Program-made: the position numbers and the translations under genes
The notes under the pieces: generated by a model
What the model saw: only the letters and a program-made list of their open reading frames with translations
What the model was told of the DNA's origin: nothing
Database searches by the model: none
DNA from: Prochilodus magdalenae
Lineage: Eukaryota; Chordata; Actinopteri; Characiformes; Prochilodontidae
Direction: 5' to 3'
Length of the DNA stretch: 64,000 nucleotides
Assembly: GCA_024036415.1 (NCBI GenBank)
Contig: JAMWET010003592.1
Coordinates: 124,001 to 188,000 of the forward strand
Shown here: positions 1-25,017 of the stretch, one piece after another
Numbering within the stretch: the first letter of the stretch is position 1
Layout: each line of letters starts with the position of its first letter

Positions 1-1
1 C

Positions 2-14727
<14,726 letters not shown>

Positions 14728-15173
14728 CATGGACTCAACACAGTGATGAAATGTAAGGAATTGTTAGTATAATATTAGTGTAACATCCAAACTGCGTTCC
14801 AGGGTAGATGTCATTCCAAATGACCTTCATTTCAGTTCATGTTTTCTTTTGTTTTTGTTTTTTTTCTTCTCTAGATTTGGGCATTAAGATTAAGCCCGGA
14901 CTAACTCTTAAACTAAACATTTTCCATGACTATGTAATTTAGAACAAAACTAGACTAAAGACTAGAGCTAGGCAGTCTTGGTACGAGGCTAGCTGAAAAG
15001 GGAAAAAACACTGCAGACTCAACAGCCACATTTCAGTATGAATGTTAGATTTTGGCTGTCCAGCCAAATTTCTCTGAATACACTGTCATTTTCTTGATTT
15101 CATTTCATTTATAAGATGCTGGAATTTTTATGAAAATTTTGGTAAACTTTAACTAATTTATGCAAATTGTGAA

Positions 15174-15179
15174 AATAAA
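15174..15179 (+). terminator. candidate stk36 poly(A) signal AATAAA
   Basis: It is an AATAAA hexamer about 450 bases after the stk36 stop codon, in AT-rich sequence followed by a T-run. Another overlapping ATAAATAAA lies near 15206. No transcript evidence is available. Confidence 0.45.
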
Positions 15180-16159
15180 TGTTTTTTTTTTCTATTTGTA
15201 TACATATAAATAAATGATGCTTGGAAAGCATGTATTTTGTTTTTATGTATTTCTTTCATTATATATTTATTTCATTATTTATTTAAGAAATTTGAATTTT
15301 TCTTTCTGAGGACGGGCATGTCTCTTTTACGACATGGAAATCACGTTATTAATCTACATAGAATTATTATTTTAAATATTGTTGGTTGATTGAATTTTTT
15401 GGAGGGCGGAATTAATTTAATGTGAACATATATTTAAAGATGTGGTAGAAATATGCGTGTAGAGAATTGCGCAGTGTTTGTGTTGTAGTTATTAAATTAT
15501 TATAAATCTTTATGTGCTTATTTCACGTGCTGTATATTTTGGCGCCGCTTTGTAAAGCCCTCTCGAGCACATGGGCGAATATGAATATTAGTTCCGTTTT
15601 AGTTCATTGCGGATTTAATATAATCACCAAAATCTTAGCTTCGTCAGTTCCGGCAGAAGGTGAAATTTTCATGTTTTCAACGTCGTAAATGTGGTGATTT
15701 TTTTAGGAGGACGAACACTTTTCTCTCTTTTTTTTCTTTTTCTCTTTATAAAACTCAAAAACCGAAATCCGCCTTTTGAGAGTCCGGCAGGGTCTCCCGG
15801 GGTCTCTCCAGAGACGCCTTCTGTTGATCCAAATATCCATCAAATAAATTAATTTTCAGCTGAAACAGATTTCACCATTTACATTTACTGCAGTCGATTT
15901 ATTTTCTCTCTGTTTTGCACGTTTCTAAGTTTTTATTTGACCACGTAATTTAAATTTTACCTCTGGAAATAGCGCTCATATACTGAACTTGAACGGGAGG
16001 GTTTTTTCGGCGCACCGCGTGTTTTCTAACCGCATTTTTCTCTATTTTTTCCACATTTATTTGCAGGCTTTTTTGTTGTTGTTTTACGCACATCACTTGG
16101 ATTTGTTTTTATTTCAGTATTACTTATTATTGTTATTTTTTTGTCTTATGCTACTGGTC

Positions 16160-16162
<3 letters not shown>

Positions 16163-16224
<62 letters not shown>
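16163..16224. repeat. (GA)n microsatellite
   Basis: It is an uninterrupted GA dinucleotide run of about 62 bases. Confidence 0.97.
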
Positions 16225-16231
<7 letters not shown>

Positions 16232-16743
16232 ACGGATGAAGCGGTTAAAAGAGCAGAGAAACCGTCGAGAGTAAAAGTAAAGTAGGCTACAACGAGCCAC
16301 AGCACCAGCCTCGATGCGAAAAGCAGGCGCAGTCTGTCCGGATAAACGGCGAGATTATACTGCCCCTCATGTCCTGGCATGGAGCCTAATGAGGACTTAG
16401 TAGCTCATAAACCTGAAACCCGCCATACGAGGCCCAATACATCCAGAACCAGCGCCTCACTCTCCCTCCGCCTTCCAGCTCACGCTCGGGCGTTCTTACA
16501 CGCGTCTCCAGCTTTACCTCAGGTCTGAAAACCTCAGGTCAGCCCGGGAACAGGCGGAATATTTGAACTGCACTGTGCAAGGAATCAGAATGAGAACACC
16601 TAATCCGACTGTAATGGCCGGAAATGTGGAGTTTTAAGTGATTAGACGCGCCAGGTAAATGTACAGAGAGCAAGAGTAAGCTCGGTGAAGTTCTCGGTAC
16701 GCTGTGCCCAGAAACCTCGTGTCTGTAGCTCACTGCCGCGCCA

Positions 16744-16757
16744 AACACACACACTCG

Positions 16758-16789
<32 letters not shown>
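16744..16789. repeat. compound (CA)n/(CT)n microsatellite
   Basis: It is an ACAC tract, then CTCTCT, then a second ACAC run. Confidence 0.9.
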
Positions 16790-16790
<1 letters not shown>

Positions 16791-17714
16791 CCTCTGTGAT
16801 AAACCTGAGAGAGATCTCACACGCAGCCATCCATCAGCTCCCGTAAGCGTTACTGCTGACACAAATCACTTTTATTGGAGTTAAAAAGAATGACAGGGAA
16901 ATAAACACAAAGCAGTTGAAGTGGAGGTGATACATCGAAATGACTCGTCGTTGTGTTTTTCCTTTAGCTGGTGTGAACATTATTATGTGGCTCAGTCGCG
17001 TAGCTCATAAATCTGAACATTCATATCTCAACTTCACAAGGTGACACGTACCACAACCGGCTATGTTTCATACACATGATTGTATACCGCCAAGAGGAAA
17101 GCGTATTTGAAACCGATATGCTGCTTAGCTCTCTCAATATCTATGCTAGGCTACTTATTTAGAAGAATTAAAAAATAGATGTATTGCTAGGGTTTAAGGT
17201 ATACATGGATCTTCAATAAAATACCTTTAAACTAATAAAAACAACCAAAAAAAGGAGAAATATTAAGGGAGTAGAAAAAGGGTCTCTAATTGCTTCTGGA
17301 CTTTTTTTTCTTCCCTACATTTTGCTTGTGGCTCTCTATGTCTACATATTAGAACACCACCAAACTAGCTATTGGATTTAAATAGGCTGTAAACATGAAA
17401 CCCCTAAAAGTGTTCAAGATTGTACACAACTGAATTCGCAGGTAATAATAAATTGCGCTGATGAAAATGTCAATTATATATTGCTAGAGAATTTGAGCTG
17501 ATGCTAAATGAAAGCTTGTTCAAAAGCAGTGAAAGTATAGAAAAAAGCTCAAGATTTTCTGTTCTGTCCCCTTCGTTTTTAACTCGGAGCAAACAAGCCA
17601 TATAAAATCACGAACCCTGATTGTTTTCGCAATTACAGCAGAGACATTGGGCCAAACAGTAGTTTGTGAAATCAAAAAAATGTCACTCATTCTATGAAAT
17701 GACTAGGCAGAGAG

Positions 17715-17749
17715 GAGATATATATAGATATAGATATATATATATATAA
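17715..17749. repeat. (TA)n / (GATATA) simple repeat
   Basis: It is a GATATATATAGATATAGATA-type run followed by pure TA. Confidence 0.85.
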
Positions 17750-18447
17750 CAGGACTTTAGGATAGGTCTTTAGCAGGGGATATGCTGTTATGTTCAACAA
17801 ACGTCGTCCGAACCAACAAAAAAAGGCATTCTTTTGGAAAAAGTTGTGAAATCTTAGGCATGCAAGACTGAAACAATATGAAATCAACACGCATAACATT
17901 AGGCAGTGCCGTATCTTCAGCATCAAGTTACAAACTGACATACTTCCGTGACTTTGGACATAGATTGCATACCTGAGCTGCAGGACTAAGCTAAATTGGG
18001 GATTTTTAAAAAAATCATCAGGCTTGCTCTTCCTGAGGGAATATTCGTTTTGGAAAGAGTGATTCCCCTGAAAGTCAATATTAGTTTCCAAAGAGATTGC
18101 TTTTTGATATCAGTGCTTATTTCTTATTTTGAATTGATGGAAGAATTACACTATTGCCAAGTACTACAAACCTTGTTATAAATAAGTTTAACAACAACAA
18201 AAGAAAAAAAATAGTTTACGTTCTGTTAAATTAAGATTAGTGCAGGTTATATTCTGGTGTGATAATAGATCATAACCTCGTGTAAATGAAAAACAATGTG
18301 CTCAATCAGGTCGTGCGTGTTCAGTGTTGATTAACATCAATCCTGTAAAGGACACGAGAAGAGGACCCGTTTTAGCTATTCTTTGAAAAATGAGGCCCAC
18401 ACAAAAAGCCAGCTGTCATTTTAACCATGACAGGATCACAGTGCATA

Positions 18448-18453
18448 TTTATT
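18448..18453 (-). terminator. candidate atf5 poly(A) signal
   Basis: TTTATT on + (AATAAA on -) about 255 bases after the atf5 stop codon. It implies a short 3'UTR. Confidence 0.5.
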
Positions 18454-18704
18454 CGACTTTGAGTTGGAGCTGAAAAGTGGAAGTTTGTGCTGCAGCTGTT
18501 GATGGACTTGTCAGTTTGTAACGAAAAAGTAAATGATTGGTTAACGTAACGTGCAATAGTACACACCCCGCCCCCCATCCAAAAAAAGAAAAAAGAAAAA
18601 CATTCGATCAGAAAAACATTCCAACTTAAATTCCACTCTCTGTTAGAGCACTATCAATTCTACTTGCAGGGCCAATCATCTGTGTCAGGCTACCAAGCTT
18701 CAGC

Positions 18705-18891
18705 TCAGGCGCTGGCCTCCTGTTTTAGGCGTTGACTGCGAGCCTTGTACACCTCAATCAGAAGGTCTTTGACGTACTGGATCTCCCGTTCCACCGATTC
18801 CGCCTTGTCCCGAAGTTCTCGATTTCTCCCCTCTAGGCCATGAAGCTGCTCCTCCAATGAGTCCAACTCTGCTCTCTTCCTCTGGCGATAC
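18705..18891 (-). CDS. atf5: atf5 last coding exon: leucine zipper
   Basis: After a cttcaacag acceptor it reads [20 protein letters not shown], with leucines in heptads, then [20 protein letters not shown], and stops after QEASA. It completes the basic region begun in the previous exon (AAH|R). Confidence 0.96.
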
Positions 18892-20871
18892 CTGTTGAAG
18901 AAAGGTTCGTCAAAAATCATTATCTTAAAAGATGGCCGTCACTGATCAGTCACGCTCTCAGTTTCCTATTTGTAGTTCCAGAGAGGGTGTGGCCAATACT
19001 GTCTACGTCAACATTCATTCAGACTGAAGCACAACAAGAGTTGTCTAGTTATGTCTTATCCTTCCATGCACTGGACCCCTCACGTTTTATACGTAGAAGA
19101 ATCTACGATATCGTACGAGTGCAAGATTGCTTTTTGCTGGAAATACTATACCTGTGAGCTGCGGTCTTGTTCTGATCCCTCTTCTTCTGCTTGCGCTCTC
19201 CATGATTGCCTTCCATAAGCGAGACTTCCAGGTCTGGTTTCACAATGCAAGGTTCCTCCTTCAAGGAACGGACTCCTCTGGGACAAGCGCCCATTTCGTG
19301 TCCGTGTCTGTCACCATTCAAGCAGTCAGGGCCTTGGCTCTCCAGAAAATTGCAGTGATAGTCGCCATGTTGACGATGCATCTCTACACTTTCTGCTTTC
19401 ACAGGCTCATTGATGGCCCCCAGGAAGTTATGGTAGGCCTCTTCTTGGGGTGTTCCTTGAAGAAAGCAACCTTCGTTGGACTCTGACTTCCAGGGAATGT
19501 TGTTCTTGCCAATGTCGTTAATGCCGGCCTTGCCTTCACTCATCATCTCAATCTCTGAACCGCCACCCATTCCATTGAGGCTGACCTCCCTGACACCATA
19601 CATCATCATCTCTTCCTTCTTGTGGGGGGCTTGGATGGGCCCACTAAACCCATAGCCGCTGCTGACAACTTTGCTTATACCGATGGACTCCTCTGTGTAG
19701 CGGCAGTTCTTCTCTTCTTTGGGTAATATGGCGCACCTTCTGATCTCCACCGCAGTGCCCAGGCAGTACCCTTTGCCCACCACCCGTTCATCCTCTATGC
19801 AGCTGTAGCTTCCACCAAGTGCAACAGCTGAGTTACCTGAGGTATTTCCTTTGGAACTCCAGATGCTATTCTCATAGCCTTCACTCACCCTCACCCCATC
19901 GGAAACTCTCTTGCGGGCGCAGACATTGCCATTAGGGCGGTTGCAACTGTAAGGGGCGTGTCTAGGAATCTTGGATCGGCCAATGGGACCCCCACAAAAG
20001 CTCAGCAGGTCTAGTTCCCCAGTTGCTAGGGTAACAAGTAGGGGGCTAGATTCTGATTGGCTAGAAGCAGAATAGGATGCATAGGGCAACTGGTAGTACG
20101 ATGGGGGACCCATTGGTGGTGGCCCTTTGTCGCATTTGCCCAGTTTGGAGGCTTTCTCTGGGAGCGGGTCAGACAGGAAGTAATCCTCCAGCTGAGCAAG
20201 CTCTTCCTGCAGCAGAGAGGTCATGACCTCCAAATCAGAGGGCACCTGGATGTCATGCTGGAGGGGCGAAGGGGGAAGGGATGCATTGGGGGAGGGAGAG
20301 GAGTGAGGGGTTGGGAGGTATGAGGAGAAATCCACTTCTTCAGTCATCCAGTCACTGAGACCATCACCTATTTGGAAGAGAGAAAATAGGGAAAAATGTA
20401 AATCCAATGCATGATATCAACAACGAAACAGTAATTTACAAGCAAAAACGCCAGAAAACAGTCGACCGCATTTGCGCAATTTAACGTTTCGTATTTTAGA
20501 ATTTTGTTTAAAAATGATAACGGCTGATCGATAATAGTTCGTAAATACAAAGCGTTCAAAAATAATAGCACTATTGTAGCTCCAATCAGTTCTAAATGTA
20601 GACCACAAACAATTTAAAACAGACACACACTGGTAGTTTTACTCACTGTTCAAGGAGGAGGAAATGTGCTGCAGTGCGGTGCCCACCTGAAACTGGGAAA
20701 AATAAAAAACTGTACTCACTGCAACTCACCAATTAAGTGCTGGCTCTCCTCTGGCCCCTCCCCTCTGCGCCTCTCCAATTGGCTGTGGTTAGCCTGTGGG
20801 TGAGAGAGAGCGAGGGGGTCTGCCGGGCAGCCAAGTAGAGTCTTCCAAATGGGTGCTGACATTGCCATCAT
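18705..20871 (-). CDS. atf5: ATF5 bZIP transcription factor (three coding exons, 514 aa)
   Basis: ATF5 is a CREB/ATF-family activator of the integrated stress response and the mitochondrial unfolded-protein response; it acts in the nucleus as a bZIP dimer. The coding exons in transcript order are 20871-20730, 20367-19152 and 18891-18705; all phases match. The N-terminal part has [14 protein letters not shown], like human GDGFSDWMTERVDF, then an acidic Leu-rich activation segment ([19 protein letters not shown]). The C-terminus is a b[21 protein letters not shown] basic region and heptad leucines, ending in [19 protein letters not shown]. That end is ATF5-like; ATF4 has EIQYLKDLIEEVRKARG by memory. 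It is much longer than human ATF5 (282 aa) because of a large, poorly conserved middle region. Which fish paralog (a or b) it is cannot be told here. Confidence 0.94.
19152..20367 (-). CDS. atf5: atf5 main exon: activation region, variable middle, start of basic region
   Basis: The acceptor is ccaaatag and the donor GTATAG. It opens with [20 protein letters not shown], then a Pro/Ser-rich stretch and the acidic [13 protein letters not shown] helix. About 250 residues of Gly/Ser/Met-rich, low-complexity sequence follow, and it closes on [15 protein letters not shown]. Confidence 0.95.
20368..20729 (-). other. atf5 intron between coding exons 1 and 2
   Basis: It has a GTGAGT donor and a CCAAATAG acceptor on the - strand, is AT-rich, and contains no recognisable element. 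Confidence 0.85.
20730..20871 (-). CDS. atf5: atf5 first coding part ([14 protein letters not shown]...)
   Basis: Two ATGs lie in tandem (20871 and 20868), the second in the better context (A at -3, G at +4), with a third ATG two codons on. It ends SQHLIG before GTGAGT and joins to DGLSDW. The overlap with uORF2 (20789-20871) supports this start: in ATF4/ATF5 mRNAs the inhibitory uORF runs over the main start. Confidence 0.9.
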
Positions 20872-20975
20872 CCTGTCCGTTGGTCCTATGATTCAAACGG
20901 CCGAGTTTACAGTGCACGATATTGTAGTTCGAGAGTTGAGCCACAGAAAATAGGGCTGGGTAAGCATTATGAAAC
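20872..20975 (-). other. atf5 5'UTR part of exon 2
   Basis: A strong acceptor on the - strand (a run of twelve T, then AG) ends at 20976, so exon 2 starts at 20975 and carries 104 bases of leader before the main ATG. Confidence 0.85.
20893..20967 (-). promoter_or_regulatory. additional upstream ORF (24 codons) in atf5 exon 2
   Basis: The ATG at 20967 opens MLTQPYFLWLNS and stops at TGA 20895-20893, 21 bases before the main ATG. It is in the same frame as the main ORF but closed by a stop, and it is embedded in uORF2 in a different frame. The context is moderate (A at -3, C at +4). I do not recall a counterpart in mammals. Confidence 0.6.
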
Positions 20976-22524
20976 CTAAAAAAAAAAAAGGAGGAGAGAT
21001 CGATCAGAAAACGACGTCCAAAAGCATCACTTGATATAGAACGAGCAAAATGCGAGTGGATGTTGCTTTTTTTGTCATGATTATGAATGAAGTGTCAAAA
21101 GTAAAGAGGGAAAAAAAAAAAAACAACGGTTAAGAACAAATCCCCTGCTTTTACAGGGCTTTCCCTCTCCGACCTACATTGTTTCGTTCTCTGTGTTCAA
21201 AAAATATCCTTCGACAACCCCAAAATCCAGAACCCACAATCTGAGAATTAAAAGTTGATGCAGTAGCCTAAATGACACCACGTCCATTGCATTTCAGCAT
21301 CACTCTGGAAACATCTGTGATTGTCAGGGGACCAATTTAGACTATCACTAGACCTGTTCCATCCATCTCAGTCTCCTGTGCCCACTTAGGAGTCTCAGCT
21401 GAGCTCCCAGTGAACCAGGCGAACGCTCATTCAGTGCCAAATAAACTCGCAGCTCTAACCAAGACACATCCACCACCACTGCCATTATCAGCACAACAAC
21501 TCAATGAACCACCAATGAAAAAAAAAACAGTTGCCAGAATAAAACAGCCTGTTATTAAAGGAATACCAAAAAGAAATCATCTTTAAAAACTGCTTCTCCT
21601 GCTTCTCCAAAGGTTCCTAACAGCCACAGCACACTCTACAGTGAAGTGTGTTTCTGGCTTTTTACAGTTCAAATCTCAAAACAACAGGCTCTTTTGTTAC
21701 CCACCACGCTTGGCACGGCTCTGCAACAGCAGGAACAGTCCAAAAAAGCAGCATTGTTACAAGCCTTATAACAAAGCAGTGTACAATCTCTGTAGACATA
21801 TGGCAGGTGCATAAGCCACAAGAGCTGTATGTACTGAGTCTCGAGGCACACGTGGGCTGCAGCCAATGACGTAATGCAAGGTGTCAGGTCCTCCAGAAAC
21901 AGCTAAAACAGCTTTCTCTCTTTGTTTCCGACCTACTCCGAGCTCAGTTCCAATACTTGCATAGGATGTCAGCAAAAAAAATGTCAAGTTTAAAATAAAT
22001 TAATGTAATCGTTCACACGAAACGAGCACTGTCACTTTAAAACAGCACACCAACTTTTTCCCCCCCTTAGAAAAATGACCAAGTCAGCTCACAGACAAGA
22101 CAACTGGCTCATTCTCACTGCTACTGAAGAGCCAGTGAGCACAGGGTGTGTATGGCGGAAAGCAAAACATGCACAGTGGTATACAGACAGACTACTTCTA
22201 TGCCATAGAGACAGACAACAATACTGACAGCTACCCATTCTGCTAAACTGCTCGAAAACAACAGCTGCTGGGGTGATGAGCAACGAGACACGTTCAGTCT
22301 TAAGTTGCTGAACAGCGCCATATCTGTAGCAACAGTTGAATGAAGTGGTGGGAAAGTAGCTAAAACTTTCCAGACAGCCTGAAACAAAAGTCTAGATATC
22401 CGCTAACTAGTTCACTGCAGGTGACAACAAACCTATAGCAGCTCTATGGAGAACAGGCGCGGTACTAAAGCGAACACACGGAGCTGAAAACACCAGAAAA
22501 GTCAAAGAAGTGAGCGTCACTTAC
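20976..22524 (-). other. atf5 first intron
   Basis: It has GTAAGT and T-run/TAG boundaries on the - strand and is 1.55 kb long. No coding exon and no clear transposon is seen in it. Confidence 0.8.
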
Positions 22525-22740
22525 TCCATTATTGCTGAAAATGTGGTTGAGGTTTTTGGGGTGCGTTGCAACAGCAAAGCACGGCGCTTTGTGGAGGGCG
22601 GACGAAGACAGTCGAGTTTAAAAAGCCATGTTCTCCTGCGGAGTGTCCCCTCTCTCTCTCCTGCTTCTCGCTTTGTTGTGACGGAGTTGATGACTGAGAA
22701 TCGGCTAATTGAGCGAAAGCATCGTGGGTCATCCACACCT
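22525..22740 (-). other. atf5 non-coding exon 1 (5' end approximate)
   Basis: The 3' end is set by the GTAAGT donor at 22524. It holds uORF1 and the first five bases of uORF2. The transcription start is not visible; the upper limit given is only a guess within the CpG-rich block. Confidence 0.65.
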
Positions 22741-22900
22741 AGCAACCGGCTGCGTCACGCGGTCACGGCGCCGCGGATTCCTCCGCCCCTGCACGCGAGT
22801 GCTCGCGGTCCTTATTGGCGAAAAGAGAAAGTGGTAAACAACAACGCCCACGCAGACATATCAGACACGGGCTGCACATTTCGCCGAGTCCGGAGATGTT
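22600..22900 (-). promoter_or_regulatory. CpG-rich atf5 promoter region
   Basis: The sequence becomes CpG-dense (cacgcggtcacggcgccgcgg, gcacgcgagtgctcgcgg) immediately upstream of atf5 exon 1. On the - strand it contains GTGACGCAG, a CRE-like half site, and GGTTGCTAGG, an RFX-like half site. No TATA box stands out. It is a typical housekeeping/stress-gene promoter by composition only. Confidence 0.55.
22618..22629 (-). promoter_or_regulatory. atf5 uORF1: three codons (MAF-stop)
   Basis: ATG GCT TTT TAA on the - strand, with A at -3 and G at +4. It lies 88 bases upstream of the uORF2 ATG and no other ATG lies between them. A three-codon uORF1 that permits reinitiation is the hallmark of ATF4/ATF5 leaders, and mouse ATF4 uORF1 is, by memory, also MAF. 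Confidence 0.86.
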
Positions 22901-24540
22901 TCACTCAGTCCACGTTGTCAGGCATGTTTTGAAAAGTTACGCTGGCTACTTCCATCAGCGGGGGGCTGGCGTACAAAGTAGCCTGTAAACACGATAATCA
23001 TATGCTAAGACTGTTTATTCATTCACTGCTTATTCAACGAGACGTGCAGATTATCATGCCGTGTGTGGTTTCAAAGGGACTATTTAATTTCCAACATCGA
23101 GGAAGAACACTTTTTGCTACCCAGGAGATGCGTGGCTATTGTTGCAGGTTAGTTGCATCAGCGACGTAAAGCTCCTCGCTGATTGGTCGGCGCCGGGGAA
23201 CCTGCCTGTCCGCGATTGGCTGGCTGCCTGATCTTCTCGTTTCTGACTGGCTGGCGGTAGACAGACGTTTCACCTTCAGTGTTTTGGATTTTTTTTTCCT
23301 GTCGTTTTTTTTTTCTTTTCATTTTACCGCTCTCCATGCACATGTTCCACGTAAATATCCCGAGAGTAAATCAACAGTGGAGAAGTTTTTTGTTGTTTTG
23401 TACGAATACGGCTAAACTTTGTCAAAGTTTGATCCGAATTTAGACTGCTCCCTCAACTTCACTCATTCATTCAATAATTCAAGGTTGTTTTCATTCATTT
23501 AAATTTCTGAACTAGGTTACAGTTGAAAGGCTTATCTTTTTAGGTGACCTCTTTTTTATGTTCACTGTTTCGTGGATCCTAAAACACTGTTGTAGGTTAT
23601 TCATTGGGGCTGCTGCAGCTTATCCCAGCACGATTACAAGGAGAAAGGGACAACGAGGGAAGGGGAAAAAAACACTAATGACCCAAATGGACCAGTTCCA
23701 GTTTAGGGATATTCTTTCTTTTCTTTTTTTTTTTCTGGTGAGTAACAGGTGGAATCCTTAAAGCCCCCGCATCAGCATCTCTCCGGCTGCCTTCTGTCCT
23801 CTTTAACCCTAAAATAATCTCGCGGAGCATAAACACTGTCTGGATAGACACAACTAAAGACATCACGACCAGCAACTTTTCAACAGCATGCTTGACTTTT
23901 ACTTCATACTAAAGCACAGAGTAGATTCGCGCATAGGGGGCACTTTAAGAAGAGCCCGGAGTTCAGATGAATAAGAGCTTCATCATTCAGGACCAATGAC
24001 TCGCGCGTGTCCCATATGACCTAACACAGTGCCCCACATTACCTGATGTCCCATAATACACGAATAGCAACCTAATGCTGCTGTTCATCGCTCTTCTCTT
24101 CCACACTAGGTTTACAAACACCGCGCGGGCACCATGAACACTAGTTGCGGCGTGTTTGGATCAGTTTCTCTCCCTCAGCACGTGCGGGCGCTTGTTTGCT
24201 TGTGTGTGTCCGAGTGCTGGTCGCAAACAGTGACGCGAGGCACATTACGTCCGACTCGAGCTCACATCTCATTAACTGCTTATCATTCCGCTTAATGACG
24301 GACTCGCACAGAATCAGTCTTTTGTTTTTTCCTCCGTCTCAGCAAATCCTAAAGCTGATTGAAGGAGCGCCGTCTTCCTGTTGCTATAGTAATAGCGAAC
24401 ACTGCCCCCTATTTTAGACGCGTTTCCTGGTTGCTGTTGCCATGGGATTTGCAGCGCGCGCTCTCGCTCTCCCTCTCGCGGCCTGTGAGTGAGTGAGGGG
24501 CTATGAACATCGCCCTCCACCAACCCCACACCCCAACACT
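22900..24540. promoter_or_regulatory. GC-richer upstream region with CCAAT motifs
   Basis: Two ATTGG (inverted CCAAT) motifs lie within ~40 bases near 23,180-23,220. CpG-rich stretches recur near 24,110-24,250 and 24,430-24,485, the latter with gttgctgttgccatgg, an RFX-like sequence. It could be a distal promoter or enhancer of atf5, or the promoter of an unannotated + strand transcript. No coding exon is recognised. Confidence 0.35.
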
Positions 24541-25017
24541 GCCACTACCACTCTGCGAAGAGACACTCCTCCTGAAAAGTTCCATCGCCTATTAAACAGG
24601 CAGTTTGCAGACTTGCAGGCTTATGATCGCACAGACCGCATTTAAACACACTGTGGTGTCGAAATAAGGGCGATATAAAGTATCTGTATCTTTAAAAAAC
24701 ACTAAAAAGGCTAAAAAGGTGACTTTTTAAAGGGAAATAGATTTCTATTTTTTATTTCTGCATACTTACCTGGCTGAGCTATTAAAGGTGCACCGAAATG
24801 GAAAGCTGAATTTACATTGGGGTACCTGTATTACAGAGGCCCTGTAATGGCGGGGAGGGGCCGAGCTGAGTCTTGTTTTCAGACCAAGAGTCACATGATG
24901 CAGACCAGCCCACCCCAAAACTTAACTTTCCCCACAATTCCAAGCACCAGAATGATTCGCAATGTCATTACACTAGACAATGGGAGCATCCCACCTGCGC
25001 ACCTTATACTAACACTA

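Larger units (their letters stand above)
14728..18440. other. convergent spacer between stk36 and atf5
   Basis: It holds the stk36 3'UTR (to about 15.2 kb), an AT-rich part, then a GC-richer block at about 15,540-16,560 with CpGs (ggcgccgc, ccgtcgagag) and the (GA)n tract. From 16.8 to 18.4 kb nothing recognisable is seen beyond simple repeats. The small ORFs here lack homology. Confidence 0.55.
20789..22529 (-). promoter_or_regulatory. atf5 uORF2: 63 codons, overlaps main ORF out of frame
   Basis: The ATG is at 22529-22527, two bases before a GTAAGT donor (exon 1 ends at 22525); it continues from 20975 to a TAA at 20791-20789. The spliced frame is 192 bases (63 codons plus stop), starts MEFHNAYPALFSV and ends RSLSPTG. 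It overlaps the first 83 bases of the atf5 coding region in another frame. This is the inhibitory uORF2 architecture known for mammalian ATF4 and ATF5 (59 codons, similar overlap, by memory): it blocks ATF5 unless eIF2 phosphorylation delays reinitiation. The uATG context is strong (A at -3, G at +4). Confidence 0.86.

Noticed and set aside
15989..16285. 98-codon + strand ORF
   Set aside because: It is carried by the (GA)n microsatellite (an ERERER run) and T-rich flanks; no start context, splice sites or homology.
19127..20323. + strand ORFs of 119 and 88 codons inside atf5
   Set aside because: They are antisense shadows of the long atf5 coding exon.
22510..22932. 140-codon + strand ORF opposite atf5 exon 1
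   Set aside because: It is the antisense of the atf5 leader and CpG-rich promoter, where stops are rare by composition; no family match.
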